NCBI GenBank assembly: GCA_016124205.1
Contig: WGOD01000001.1
Span: 310,001 to 374,000 of the forward strand
Direction of reading: 5' to 3'
DNA: 64,000 nucleotides
Origin: Alphaproteobacteria bacterium
GTDB lineage: Bacteria; Pseudomonadota; Alphaproteobacteria; Caulobacterales; Maricaulaceae
The notes under the pieces are model-generated. The model was not told where the DNA came from and searched no databases. It was given only the letters and a program-made list of their open reading frames with translations. Every line of letters starts with the position of its first letter. The stretch's first letter is position 1. Positions 18,059-24,873 of this stretch are shown here, piece after piece. A program made the position numbers and the translations under genes.

Positions 18059-18083
18059 AACGTTCCGGACACGGTCAGGTTCC
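18059..18083 (-). promoter_or_regulatory. Predicted EcfG promoter (GGAAC-N16-CGTT)
   Basis: Minus strand GGAAC (18083-18079), 16 bases, CGTT (18062-18059), an exact consensus. It drives the PRC-barrel-like gene at 18027. Confidence 0.8.
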
Positions 18084-18131
18084 AAGGATTGTGTCGTCCA
18101 GGAGGCGAAGGGGCGGCAATCAATTGCCTGT

Positions 18132-18157
18132 GGAACCCGGGACCCTGCCGCGGGGTT
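18132..18157 (+). promoter_or_regulatory. Possible EcfG promoter (GGAAC-N17-GGTT)
   Basis: GGAAC at 18132-18136 and GGTT at 18154-18157, spacer 17, one -10 mismatch. It lies 45 bases before the small membrane gene at 18202. Confidence 0.55.
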
Positions 18158-18201
18158 GAGCCCATGAAGGTTACGGACCTGGATCCCTGATGGAGACTGA
18201 C

Positions 18202-18375
18202 ATGCTGGAACTGATGCTTCTGTTCATCATCATCGCGCTGATCGCCGGATATTTCGGGTTCTTCGCCCTGTCCGGCACGGCGGCGATGGTCGCTCAAATC
18301 CTGTTTTTCGTCGCGATCGCGCTGATCATCCTGCGCGGTGTCGGCGATGCCATTCGCGGCCGGCCTCCGGTCTAG
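18202..18375 (+). CDS. DUF1328-like small membrane protein
   Basis: 57 aa from ATG 18202, with GGAG 6 bases upstream. The track's ATG at 18190 has no ribosome site. MLELMLLFIIIALIAGYFGFFALSG and VAQILFFVAIALIIL are two TM helices in DUF1328 order, but the usual FGFGGIA turn is altered to FGFFALSG. It is a divergent paralogue of the genes at 17147 and 27618. Confidence 0.75.
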   Translation: MLELMLLFIIIALIAGYFGFFALSGTAAMVAQILFFVAIALIILRGVGDAIRGRPPV

Positions 18376-18401
18376 GCACCGGGGCACATCTTTTCGATGG
18401 G

Positions 18402-18433
18402 AAATGCGCATCCGGTATCGGGTGCGCATTTTC
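18402..18433 (+). terminator. Terminator of the DUF1328-like gene
   Basis: ATGCGCATCC and GGTGCGCAT form a stem with one bulged base, followed by TTTTCC. It sits 27 bases after the stop. Confidence 0.7.
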
Positions 18434-18495
18434 CATGCCGCCAAGCCTTTGTAATTGTGTTGAAAACTCTATCTGAAATTTTTCTGCAGCGGACC

Positions 18496-18521
18496 GGAAC
18501 CAATTTTCCGCATCAGACGTT
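18496..18521 (+). promoter_or_regulatory. Predicted EcfG promoter (GGAAC-N17-CGTT) with no downstream protein gene
   Basis: GGAAC at 18496-18500 and CGTT at 18518-18521, spacer 17, an exact consensus on the plus strand. The next plus-strand protein gene is more than 1.6 kb away, so the product is probably an untranslated RNA. Confidence 0.75.
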
Positions 18522-18526
18522 TTCCA

Positions 18527-18600
18527 ATTGTCCGGCTGGTAGAGCGCCTGTCCCCCCCGTTGGATCCCTCCGTCCTCGCTCTACCGGCCGGACACTTGAT
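18527..18600 (+). ncRNA. Candidate EcfG-dependent small RNA with a C-rich loop
   Basis: Starting about 6 bases after the promoter, TGTCCGGCTGGTAGAGCG (18529-18546) pairs with CGCTCTACCGGCCGGACA (18577-18594), 18 bp with a single U-G pair. The 30-base loop contains a run of seven Cs and CCCTCC, complementary to Shine-Dalgarno sequences. An sT/EcfG-dependent sRNA with C-rich loops, GsrN, is known in Caulobacter. Whether this is its counterpart is inference. The 3' end is uncertain, since only a weak CCGG hairpin before TTCCTTTT is seen. Confidence 0.5.
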
Positions 18601-18605
18601 TCCGG

Positions 18606-18767
18606 TCAGTCCGGTTCCTTTTCCCCGACATAGTTTTCCGAGAGTTTCTGGCTCAGCCGATCATCCGGCTCGAGCTGGTTGAGGATGTCGTCTCCGAGGC
18701 GGCGCATCGCCTCACGGATCGCCGCGTCCTTCTTGCTCGTGGCGTCGTCCTTGCGCGTGTCGCTCAT
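18606..18767 (-). CDS. Divergent NepR-like small protein
   Basis: 53 aa, not in the ORF track. Read from ATG 18767, the core AAIREAMRRLGDDILNQLEPDDRLSQKL aligns position by position with the NepR core of this genome (DAIGRRLREFYDEVVNEPVPDDFMDLL), keeping the ILNQ/VVNE and PDD positions. It has a charged N-terminus (SDTRKDDATSKKD). It lies 20 bases after a sigma-like gene on the same strand. I infer a paralogous anti-sigma-type partner; the match is short and needs profile testing. Confidence 0.55.
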   Translation of the reverse strand: MSDTRKDDATSKKDAAIREAMRRLGDDILNQLEPDDRLSQKLSENYVGEKEPD

Positions 18768-18787
18768 CGTTGCATTCAACCTCTTTT

Positions 18788-19249
18788 CTATCGCGGCTCG
18801 GATCGGGTGCGGTGGGGCAGGGCTCCGCTCAGCCGTGCCATGGCCCGGTCGGCCCGGGCCGCCAGCATGTCGGCCGGCACGTTCGACGTTGCGCTGGCCA
18901 GGGCCGGGTCGAATTCCTCGACCACGATAAGACAGGCGGCAAGCCGCTCGTCATAGGGGAGGGACCAGAAGGCAGGGAGAAGCTGCGGATCGTTGATTCC
19001 GGTGCTCCGGAACAGTGGAATGACGTTCACCGCTCTTGCGTCCTGTTCGAGGCTCGCTGCGGCAGCGGAGAAGAGCACCCGAACCACGCCCGGATAATCC
19101 CGCGCTTCGCGCAGGGCGATGTGGCACCCTTCAACGGCTGAGAGCAGCGCCGCGTCCGCCCGGGCGGCGTCGGCGATCATGAGCCGTGCAAACCGCCGCA
19201 GGCGGGGAACAAGGCAGAGTGCGAAATCGAGAATGACAATCTCCCGCAA
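18788..19249 (-). CDS. Degenerate sigma-factor-like protein (EcfG/PhyR sigma-domain paralogue)
   Basis: A protein of about 153 aa. The N-terminus ILDFALCLVPRLRRFARLMIADAARADAAL resembles EcfG region 2 here (DLAALIPHLRAFARSLCNNASEADDL). The C-terminal SLPYDERLAACLIVVEEFDPALASATSNV follows the region 4 pattern (LPPEQREALILV...), but the DNA-recognition helix is poorly kept. It could be a second sigma factor or a PhyR-like decoy. The track start is TTG 19249 inside a hairpin that also holds the GCGGGAG ribosome site, so the true start is unsure. The NepR-like gene follows it. Confidence 0.6.
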   Translation of the reverse strand: MREIVILDFALCLVPRLRRFARLMIADAARADAALLSAVEGCHIALREARDYPGVVRVLFSAAAASLEQDARAVNVIPLFRSTGINDPQLLPAFWSLPYDERLAACLIVVEEFDPALASATSNVPADMLAARADRAMARLSGALPHRTRSEPR

Positions 19250-19265
19250 GAGGGTTTTGCGGGAG
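19241..19265 (-). promoter_or_regulatory. Hairpin masking the ribosome site of the sigma-like gene
   Basis: CTCCCGCAA and TTGCGGGAG form a perfect 9-bp stem with a 7-base loop. In the minus-strand RNA the 3' arm contains GCGGGAG, the only good ribosome site for the sigma-like gene. A second perfect 8-bp hairpin (19270-19290) lies directly before it. Translational control or attenuation is possible. Confidence 0.5.
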
Positions 19266-19310
19266 AGTGGCGCGCAAGTTTTTTGCGCGCGCTAACCTAT
19301 GATACGGGAT

Positions 19311-20066
19311 TCATGCCATTGATCCGCGGCCGTCGCTGAACTGAAGGTTCCGTAGCGGCCGGGCATCGAGATGAAGGTAATGGCTGTCGAACCCGGCAAT
19401 CGACGCGAGCGATTCCGGGTCGAGGATGCGCAGATGCGCGTTCGTCGACACCAGACCCATGCGGCGCATCGTCGAAACCGTTCGAGATACGTGAACCGAT
19501 GAGAGGCCGACGGCATCGGCAATCAGCTGACGGCTGAGCGGCAGAGCCACGGGCTCGTCGGGATCCGCGTTGCCAGTCAGGATGAGTCGGCGGCGGAGTT
19601 CGAAGAGCAGATGCGAGATCCGCTCGATGGCGTTCCGGCGCCCCACGCGCACGATGTGTTCGCGCAAAATGCCCTCTTCCTGGACGGCCGACCACCACAG
19701 GGCCGAGCTGAGGGCAGGGTGGGCCGAAACGACGCTGAGAAACTCCGGTGTCGGAATGGAGCGGACTTCGCTGAGCGTGATTGTCTCGATTCCGTGGTCG
19801 GACTTCGAGTCGATCATCGCCTGCAGGTCGAAGATGTCGCCTGGCAAAAGGAAGTTGATGATCTGGCGGCGTCCGTCTTCCAGTATCCGCTTCCGGATGG
19901 CCCAGCCTTTCTGGATCACATGGATACGGCGGATCACTTCGCCCTCGCTGATTATGGTCTTGCCGCGCGGCATCTGTTTCAGAACGTGCGACATGCCGGT
20001 CAGCGCCGCCTCGGACGGGCGGGGCAGTTCCGCATACTTCTTCAGACGGGCAAGCAGGGCATCCAT
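19311..20066 (-). CDS. Crp/Fnr family transcriptional regulator
   Basis: A 251-aa regulator. The N-terminal cyclic-nucleotide-type beta-barrel includes KTIISEGEVIRRIHVIQKGWAIRKR and GDIFDLQAMID. The dimer helix is followed by a winged HTH with LPLSRQLIADAVGLSSVHVSRTVSTMRRMGLV. No FNR-type cysteine cluster is visible. An exact EcfG promoter lies 31-55 bases upstream, so it is probably a second-tier stress regulator. The sigma-like and NepR-like genes follow it on the same strand after two hairpins. Confidence 0.9.
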   Translation of the reverse strand: MDALLARLKKYAELPRPSEAALTGMSHVLKQMPRGKTIISEGEVIRRIHVIQKGWAIRKRILEDGRRQIINFLLPGDIFDLQAMIDSKSDHGIETITLSEVRSIPTPEFLSVVSAHPALSSALWWSAVQEEGILREHIVRVGRRNAIERISHLLFELRRRLILTGNADPDEPVALPLSRQLIADAVGLSSVHVSRTVSTMRRMGLVSTNAHLRILDPESLASIAGFDSHYLHLDARPLRNLQFSDGRGSMA

Positions 20067-20096
20067 CGGTCCAACTCCTCAATCTGTTGAGGGAGT

Positions 20097-20121
20097 AACG
20101 TCGTGCCAAAGACCCGGTTCC
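20097..20121 (-). promoter_or_regulatory. Predicted EcfG promoter (GGAAC-N16-CGTT) of the Crp/Fnr gene
   Basis: Minus strand GGAAC (20121-20117), 16 bases, CGTT (20100-20097). It is an exact consensus, divergent from the promoter at 20144. Confidence 0.8.
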
Positions 20122-20143
20122 CGCGATTCGGATATTCTCCCGC

Positions 20144-20168
20144 GGAACGAATTCACCGAGACAGCGTT
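20144..20168 (+). promoter_or_regulatory. Predicted EcfG promoter (GGAAC-N16-CGTT)
   Basis: GGAAC at 20144-20148 and CGTT at 20165-20168, spacer 16. It lies 25 bases before the small protein gene at 20193, whose ribosome site would sit just after the transcription start. Confidence 0.8.
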
Positions 20169-20192
20169 TTGATGGCCAACAAGGAGGCTGTC

Positions 20193-20354
20193 ATGAACGC
20201 TCGCAAGTCGAATATCCGCCCGGTTCACCTGGCTGTCGCCGGTCTGGCGATCGCCGTCGTCGTCTTGGCCGGCCTCCTCTGGCACGAGAGCCGGACCGAG
20301 CGCGTCGAATTTTCGTTCGGCGGCCAGTCATTCGAGGTTGAAGCCGAGGGCTAG
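20193..20354 (+). CDS. Small single-pass membrane protein
   Basis: 53 aa from ATG 20193, with AAGGAGG 5 bases upstream. The track start at 20103 would run through the promoter. A basic N-terminus (MNARKSNIRPVH) precedes one TM helix (LAVAGLAIAVVVLAGLLW), then a short polar tail VEFSFGGQSFEVEAEG predicted to be periplasmic. No family is recognised. The exact EcfG promoter in front marks it as stress-induced. Confidence 0.75.
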   Translation: MNARKSNIRPVHLAVAGLAIAVVVLAGLLWHESRTERVEFSFGGQSFEVEAEG

Positions 20355-20394
20355 GCGCCACGCCGGCGCAACGGCCCGCCAGGGAGACTGACCC

Positions 20395-21582
20395 ATGCGG
20401 CACTATCGTCTCATCACATCACCGGAATCGATCGCGAGCCTGAAGATCAGGATGTACCTGCAATGGCGCAATGTCGCCTTCCGGGAAACATCGGCATCGC
20501 GCCTCACCCTCAAGAGCGAGATCCTGCCACGGTTGAAGCGTATCGATATCCCGGTTCTGATCACGCCCTCCAACGAGACTGTGCAGGACACGCGATCGAT
20601 GATCGATCACATCGAGGCGCGGGAGCCGGGGGAGGGCCTGATCCCTGATGACAAAGCGGGCCGATTTGCGAGCCGGCTGATCGAGATGTTCGCGGATGAC
20701 TGGCTCGCGCCGACCGCATCATTTGCCGTCTGGTCGAGCGAAGCGCCGCCAGCTGCCAGAAATCTGGCCGCGACGCTTTATCCGGAGCATGACGATGCGA
20801 TGCTGGACCGCGCCGCGAAACGACTGCATGCCCAGGTTCGCGCTCGGCTCGGTCGCCAGGGTCTGATCGATAAGACTTGGCCGTCCCGAGCGGCCCGGGT
20901 CAGTGAACTGGCCGAGTTGCTCGAAACGCGACTGGAATCGTCCCGTTTTCTCTTGGGGAGTCAGCCGAGCGTTGCGGATTGCGCGCTCGCGGCGCCCTTC
21001 CTCTTCCTGTGGACCGAGACCCCCTTCGGCGCCGAATTGCTTTCGCGCCTGCCGAACCTGACGCGTTGGATGCACGTCATGTCGGGCAGCGGCTTGCGCC
21101 CGTCGGCGGCACCGGCCGATGAAACGGACAATTCCACATTGATACCCGTGCTGCGGTTCGCGGCGGAACAATCCCTGCCGCATGCGCTCGGTGCCGCCGA
21201 AGCGGTCGCCGACTGGGCGGCATCGCATCCGGGAATCATCAATCTGCCGCGGTCGGTCGGGAACTCCGCCCCGAAGCAGGATCCGGAAAACGTGTCGCGC
21301 GAATATGCCCCCACCACGGCGTGGATGCTTCAGCGGCTCCTCGACCTCCTCGATGAGGCGGACGACGACACGCTTGAAATCCGGGACGCCAGCGGGTGCG
21401 CCATGCTCGAAAAATATCGACCGCGCCGGACTTTGCGGCACGAGCACCACCGCTTCCGGCTCAATATCGATGCGGACCCGGATGACGAGCCCATCGATAT
21501 CCACACACTCGCCGAACCCCTGCTGAAAGCGCGCAAGCGTGCGGTCGAAACGCGGGACCTCGAGCGACTGGTGCTCGGCTGA
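20395..21582 (+). CDS. Glutathione S-transferase-like protein with C-terminal extension
   Basis: 395 aa. Residues 1 to about 75 fit a GST N-terminal thioredoxin fold (YRLITSPESIASLKIRMYLQW and RIDIPVLITPSNETVQDTRSMIDHIE). Residues of about 90-230 fit the all-helical GST C-domain (FLLGSQPSVADCALAAPFLFLW). The last 150 residues are an extension of unknown fold. The family conjugates or reduces with glutathione, or has non-catalytic roles. A ribosome site GGGAG precedes the ATG. It lies 40 bases after the small membrane gene and may share the EcfG promoter. Confidence 0.8.
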   Translation: MRHYRLITSPESIASLKIRMYLQWRNVAFRETSASRLTLKSEILPRLKRIDIPVLITPSNETVQDTRSMIDHIEAREPGEGLIPDDKAGRFASRLIEMFADDWLAPTASFAVWSSEAPPAARNLAATLYPEHDDAMLDRAAKRLHAQVRARLGRQGLIDKTWPSRAARVSELAELLETRLESSRFLLGSQPSVADCALAAPFLFLWTETPFGAELLSRLPNLTRWMHVMSGSGLRPSAAPADETDNSTLIPVLRFAAEQSLPHALGAAEAVADWAASHPGIINLPRSVGNSAPKQDPENVSREYAPTTAWMLQRLLDLLDEADDDTLEIRDASGCAMLEKYRPRRTLRHEHHRFRLNIDADPDDEPIDIHTLAEPLLKARKRAVETRDLERLVLG

Positions 21583-21608
21583 CCACCGCGGAATTTGACG
21601 AGTTCGAG

Positions 21609-21637
21609 ATGGCGGCGCCCAATTGCCGCCATTTTCT
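21609..21637 (+). terminator. Terminator of the GST-like gene
   Basis: ATGGCGGC and GCCGCCAT form an 8-bp stem with an 8-base loop, followed by TTTTCTTT, 27 bases after the stop. Confidence 0.8.
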
Positions 21638-21690
21638 TTATTGTGTTGTTTTAACTACGTAATTCGTTCTGAAGACGACTGCAATCTGGT

Positions 21691-21715
21691 GGAACGACTG
21701 TCGGCCTGCTGCGTT
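21691..21715 (+). promoter_or_regulatory. Predicted EcfG promoter (GGAAC-N16-CGTT)
   Basis: GGAAC at 21691-21695 and CGTT at 21712-21715, spacer 16, an exact consensus, 62 bases before the PRC-barrel gene at 21777. Confidence 0.8.
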
Positions 21716-21776
21716 CATTTCCCGAATGCGGATTGCATTCCGGATGGAGATCCCGAACGCAGATGGAGACACTGCC

Positions 21777-22385
21777 ATGAAACGTTTTCTGATTGCCACC
21801 TCGATGCTGGCCCTCACGACGGCTCCGGCCTTTGCCGACGACCCGCAGACGACGCCGGAAGAAAATCAGACCCCGCCGGTGACGAGCGAGATGCCGCAGA
21901 CCACCGATCCGATCCTCGACGAACCGATGATCGATGACGAGGACGCGGCGTATGACGAACTCGACACCGACGAATCCTGGGACGAGGCCGAACTTCAGAA
22001 CGGTTTCACCGACGACCATGACTGGATCGACACCGACGTGTTCGGTTCGGGCGGTACGGAACTGGGCACGGTTGAACGTGTCCGCCTGTCCGATACCGGT
22101 GACGTCGATGCGATCGTCATCGAAACGGGTGGGATCGCCGAAGTCGGCGGCCGTGAGGTCCTGATCGAGAACGGCGAATTCGAGCTCGTGTCCGACCTTG
22201 AAGGTGACAACACGATCAACCTGATGGTCGACGCGGAAGGCTTCGCGGCGCTTCCGGACTTCGATGAAGACCTCGCGTCCGATTATCCGCTGAGCGACGA
22301 CGATGCGTTCGACGGCATGGATGACGACAACGCCGACGACGTCGACACCCTCGAAGACGACGAAATCGCGGATCCGTCGCGCTAA
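21777..22385 (+). CDS. Secreted acidic PRC-barrel domain protein
   Basis: 202 aa from ATG 21777. The signal peptide MKRFLIATSMLALTTAPAFA is followed by an acidic, proline- and threonine-rich stretch, a PRC-barrel-like core (GTELGTVERVRLSDTGDVDAIVIETGG and GGREVLIENGEFELV), and a very acidic C-terminal tail (DDDNADDVDTLEDDE). It is probably periplasmic, and the acidic tails may bind cations. It has an exact EcfG promoter. Compare the PRC-like gene at 17398. Confidence 0.82.
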   Translation: MKRFLIATSMLALTTAPAFADDPQTTPEENQTPPVTSEMPQTTDPILDEPMIDDEDAAYDELDTDESWDEAELQNGFTDDHDWIDTDVFGSGGTELGTVERVRLSDTGDVDAIVIETGGIAEVGGREVLIENGEFELVSDLEGDNTINLMVDAEGFAALPDFDEDLASDYPLSDDDAFDGMDDDNADDVDTLEDDEIADPSR

Positions 22386-22407
22386 TCGGCGCTGATCCGA
22401 ATGCTCT

Positions 22408-22436
22408 GGAAGCGGTGCGGTTTTCGCGCCGCTTCC
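22408..22436. terminator. Hairpin after the PRC-barrel gene, probable terminator
   Basis: GGAAGCGGTGCG and CGCGCCGCTTCC form a 12-bp stem with one U-G pair and a GTTTT loop, 22 bases after the stop. No T-run follows, so termination is inferred. Confidence 0.5.
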
Positions 22437-22489
22437 TCACTTCCCGTCTCGATCAACTGCTTTTCGACGAATTGCTCCGTCCCCGCCAG

Positions 22490-22514
22490 GGAACACTCAG
22501 GGTCGGCATGCGTT
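22490..22514 (+). promoter_or_regulatory. Predicted EcfG promoter (GGAAC-N16-CGTT)
   Basis: GGAAC at 22490-22494 and CGTT at 22511-22514, spacer 16, an exact consensus, 33 bases before the glycine-zipper gene. Confidence 0.8.
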
Positions 22515-22546
22515 TGATCGGTACGACTACCCAGAAGGAGTAACCC

Positions 22547-22906
22547 ATGCGACGCTTCCTGCTTATCGCGAGCCTGGCCCCGGCAATGGCCCTGACCGCC
22601 TGTGCCGGCTACGAGAACACCACGCGTGACGCCGCCATCGGTGGCGCGCTTGGTGCAGCCGCTGGCGCAGCCATCGGCAACAATACCGGTTCCGGCGATG
22701 CGGCGACCGGCGCAGCCATCGGTGCCGCTGTCGGCGCAGCCGGCGGCGCGGCAGTCGGCTGTCAGCGCGACGGCGTTTGCCCGTGGAGCCAGAACAACAA
22801 CCGTCATTCCGAGCTGTACTACGACAGCCGGGCCAATCGCTATTACTACGTGAATAACGGTGATGGTTGCACCTACTGGCGCAACGGCGAATTCCGCGGC
22901 TGCTAA
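22547..22906 (+). CDS. Glycine-zipper lipoprotein
   Basis: A 119-aa protein. The signal peptide ends in a lipobox (ALTACAGY). Residues of about 28-70 are two glycine-zipper hairpins (AAIGGALGAAAGAAIGNNTG and AIGAAVGAAGGAAVG) as in the 17 kDa/Rickettsia-antigen and SlyB-like families. The C-terminal domain is tyrosine-rich (NRYYYVNNGDGCTYW) with cysteines. It is probably an outer-membrane lipoprotein. An exact EcfG promoter precedes it. Confidence 0.85.
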   Translation: MRRFLLIASLAPAMALTACAGYENTTRDAAIGGALGAAAGAAIGNNTGSGDAATGAAIGAAVGAAGGAAVGCQRDGVCPWSQNNNRHSELYYDSRANRYYYVNNGDGCTYWRNGEFRGC

Positions 22907-22941
22907 GTCCGGTTTTCCGCACAAACAATCAATCACGATAC

Positions 22942-22969
22942 GCGTCCTGCCGGGTTCCCGGCGGGACGC
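22942..22969 (+). promoter_or_regulatory. Strong leader hairpin before the OmpA-like gene
   Basis: GCGTCCTGCCGGG and CCCGGCGGGACGC form a 13-bp stem with one U-G pair and a two-base loop. It ends 4 bases before the TTGGAGG ribosome site of the OmpA gene. No T-run follows, so it may stabilise or control the ompA-like leader rather than terminate. Confidence 0.5.
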
Positions 22970-22986
22970 ACCCTTGGAGGGGATCA

Positions 22987-24090
22987 ATGAAAAAGAACCT
23001 GATGACAGCCGCCGCGATCGGCCTGGCTCTGTCCATCCCGGCCTTCTCGACGGCTCACGCCGACGAGGGCTGGTATGGCAGCCTGTCGGTTGGCTATGGC
23101 GGCCCGAGCGATGCCGACGTCAATCTCGCCGGCACACCGGATCGAGAAATCCAGGGCGAGTCCAACTGGCGCGAGGCGCTGGCCTTCGGCTATGCCTATG
23201 ACAGTGGTTGGCGTTGGGAAGTCGAAGGCTCCCACCGCTACAATGAAACCGGCGCGATCGGTGCCTATGAGGACTCGGCCAGCGACTTCCATATCTGGTC
23301 GGCCATGTTCAACGCCTATTACGACTTCAACCGCGATGGCTGGATCCAACCCTATCTCGGTGCGGGTGCCGGTTACGGCCAGGTCAGCGGTTCGCTGGCG
23401 GGTTGGTCCACCGGGTCTCGACCGGTTCCCAATGCCGGACCGGCCGACACGCGCTATGTCGTGGCGCGCGATGATGATGGCACCTTCGTCTGGAACCTCA
23501 TTGCCGGCGTCGGCTGGGCGATGGGTGACAACTGGTATCTCGACACCCAGTACCGCTATTTCGCGACGGGCGAGACCCAGTTCCAGAACACCGATGTCAG
23601 CTCGCTGAGCGGTCACGAAGTCTGGCTCGGCCTGCGGTATGTGTTCGCGGCTCCGCCGCCCCCGCCGCCGCCTCCGCCTCCTCCGCCGCCGCCCCCTCCG
23701 CCGCCTCCGCCGCCACCCCCTCCGCCTCCGCCGCCCCCGGCGCCGGACTGCGATGATGTCGGCTTCGTCGTCTACTTCGAGTGGGATCGCTCGAACCTGA
23801 CCGATCAGGCGCGTACGGTGATCAACCAGGCGATCGAGCAGGCGCGAACCTGTGGCGTCGCCAGCGTCCAGATCGACGGTCACGCCGACCGTTCGGGTGC
23901 TGCGTCCTACAATGTCGGCCTTTCCGAACGCCGCGCCCGCGCGGTTCGCGACGAGATGGTGCGCCTTGGTGTGCCGGCCGGCGGCATCTCGCTGCAGGCC
24001 TTCGGGGAAACCCGTCCTGCCGTCGAGACGCCGGATGGCGTACGTGAGCCGCTCAACCGCCGCGCAGAGGTCCTTGTCGACCTGCGCTAG
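22987..24090 (+). CDS. OmpA family outer-membrane protein with poly-proline linker
   Basis: 367 aa from ATG 22987; the track start at 22867 lies in the previous gene. Signal peptide (AFSTAHA), then a beta-barrel of about 200 residues (GWYGSLSVGYGG to VWLGLRYVF), an uninterrupted run of about 29 prolines, and an OmpA/peptidoglycan-binding domain (VVYFEWDRSNLT, IDGHADRSG, NVGLSERRARAVRDEM, FGETRP, LNRRAEV). It anchors the outer membrane to the wall. The polyproline tract should need EF-P during translation. Confidence 0.92.
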   Translation: MKKNLMTAAAIGLALSIPAFSTAHADEGWYGSLSVGYGGPSDADVNLAGTPDREIQGESNWREALAFGYAYDSGWRWEVEGSHRYNETGAIGAYEDSASDFHIWSAMFNAYYDFNRDGWIQPYLGAGAGYGQVSGSLAGWSTGSRPVPNAGPADTRYVVARDDDGTFVWNLIAGVGWAMGDNWYLDTQYRYFATGETQFQNTDVSSLSGHEVWLGLRYVFAAPPPPPPPPPPPPPPPPPPPPPPPPPPPPPAPDCDDVGFVVYFEWDRSNLTDQARTVINQAIEQARTCGVASVQIDGHADRSGAASYNVGLSERRARAVRDEMVRLGVPAGGISLQAFGETRPAVETPDGVREPLNRRAEVLVDLR

Positions 24091-24119
24091 GCGATTGATC
24101 GCTCATGCGACGAAATGGA

Positions 24120-24150
24120 ACGGCCCGGGGTTCGCCCCGGGCCGTTTTCT
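24120..24150 (+). terminator. Terminator of the OmpA-like gene
   Basis: ACGGCCCGGGG-TTCG-CCCCGGGCCGT is an 11-bp stem with a UUCG tetraloop followed by TTTTCTTT. Confidence 0.9.
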
Positions 24151-24170
24151 TTGTGTCTGCAATAATCCCG

Positions 24171-24857
24171 TCAGCGGCAAGCCGACACGAAAGCCCTGAA
24201 CAGGGCGCGCATATCTGCCCGGTAGATCATCAGCTCTGGGTGGAACTGGACGCCCATGACGAAGTGGTCGCCATCGGCCTCGATCGCCTGGATGCCACCG
24301 TGGGACTCCCGCGCCGTGACATGCAGCGCGTCTCCTGGCTCGCGGACGGCGCGGCGATGCAGGGAATTGACCTTCAGCCGTGTCTCTCCGGTGATCGCGG
24401 CGAGGCGCGAGTCCGGCTCGAGGTCGATCGGTTTGCGAAAGAAGGTGTAGCCGATCGGTCCTGAGGGATAGGTCTTCAGAACGTCGGGATCGATCGATTG
24501 GACGAGATCGCCGCCGCGCGAAACATTCAGCAGCTGGCATCCACGGCAGATCGCCAGGATCGGCATCTCCGTCTCCCAGGCCTGACGGGCCCAGGCCATT
24601 TCGAGCGCGTCGCGCGCATCGTCATAGCGGCTCGCCGGATCGATCCGGCCTTCGTAGAGGTGCGGATTGAGGTCGAGACCGCCGCTGAGCAGCAGTCCGT
24701 TGAAATCGCCGGGCGCACGGGGCAGGGCGGGCGTGACCTTCACAGGGACGCCGCCGGCCAGGCGCACGGAAAGCGCAAGGGACAGGAAGACGAGCCAGTC
24801 CTGGCCGTCGGGCTTGGTGATCCCAATCCGGGGGTTTTGCCGTTTCCGGCCTGCCAA
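24171..24857 (-). CDS. Class I glutamine amidotransferase-like hydrolase, peptidase C26 family
   Basis: 228 aa, similar to gamma-glutamyl-gamma-aminobutyrate hydrolases (PuuD type). The nucleophile cysteine is in LAICRGCQLLNVSRGG, and the His-Glu pair is in GVQFHPELM. GLLLSGGLDLNP and the EMAWARQAWE helix match the family. C26 enzymes hydrolyse gamma-glutamyl amides. It follows an ATP-grasp gene by 16 bases on the same strand, so the two may act on one metabolite. Confidence 0.85.
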   Translation of the reverse strand: MAGRKRQNPRIGITKPDGQDWLVFLSLALSVRLAGGVPVKVTPALPRAPGDFNGLLLSGGLDLNPHLYEGRIDPASRYDDARDALEMAWARQAWETEMPILAICRGCQLLNVSRGGDLVQSIDPDVLKTYPSGPIGYTFFRKPIDLEPDSRLAAITGETRLKVNSLHRRAVREPGDALHVTARESHGGIQAIEADGDHFVMGVQFHPELMIYRADMRALFRAFVSACR

Positions 24858-24873
24858 AGCCTAAAGTCCTCGA

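Noticed and set aside
18527-18600. Inverted repeat as a tRNA gene
   Set aside because: One arm resembles a tRNA D-arm, but no acceptor stem, anticodon loop or T-arm can be folded.
23648-23745. CCG/CCT-rich tract as a CRISPR or DNA microsatellite
   Set aside because: It is in frame, uses all four proline codons irregularly and has no repeat-spacer structure; it encodes a linker.
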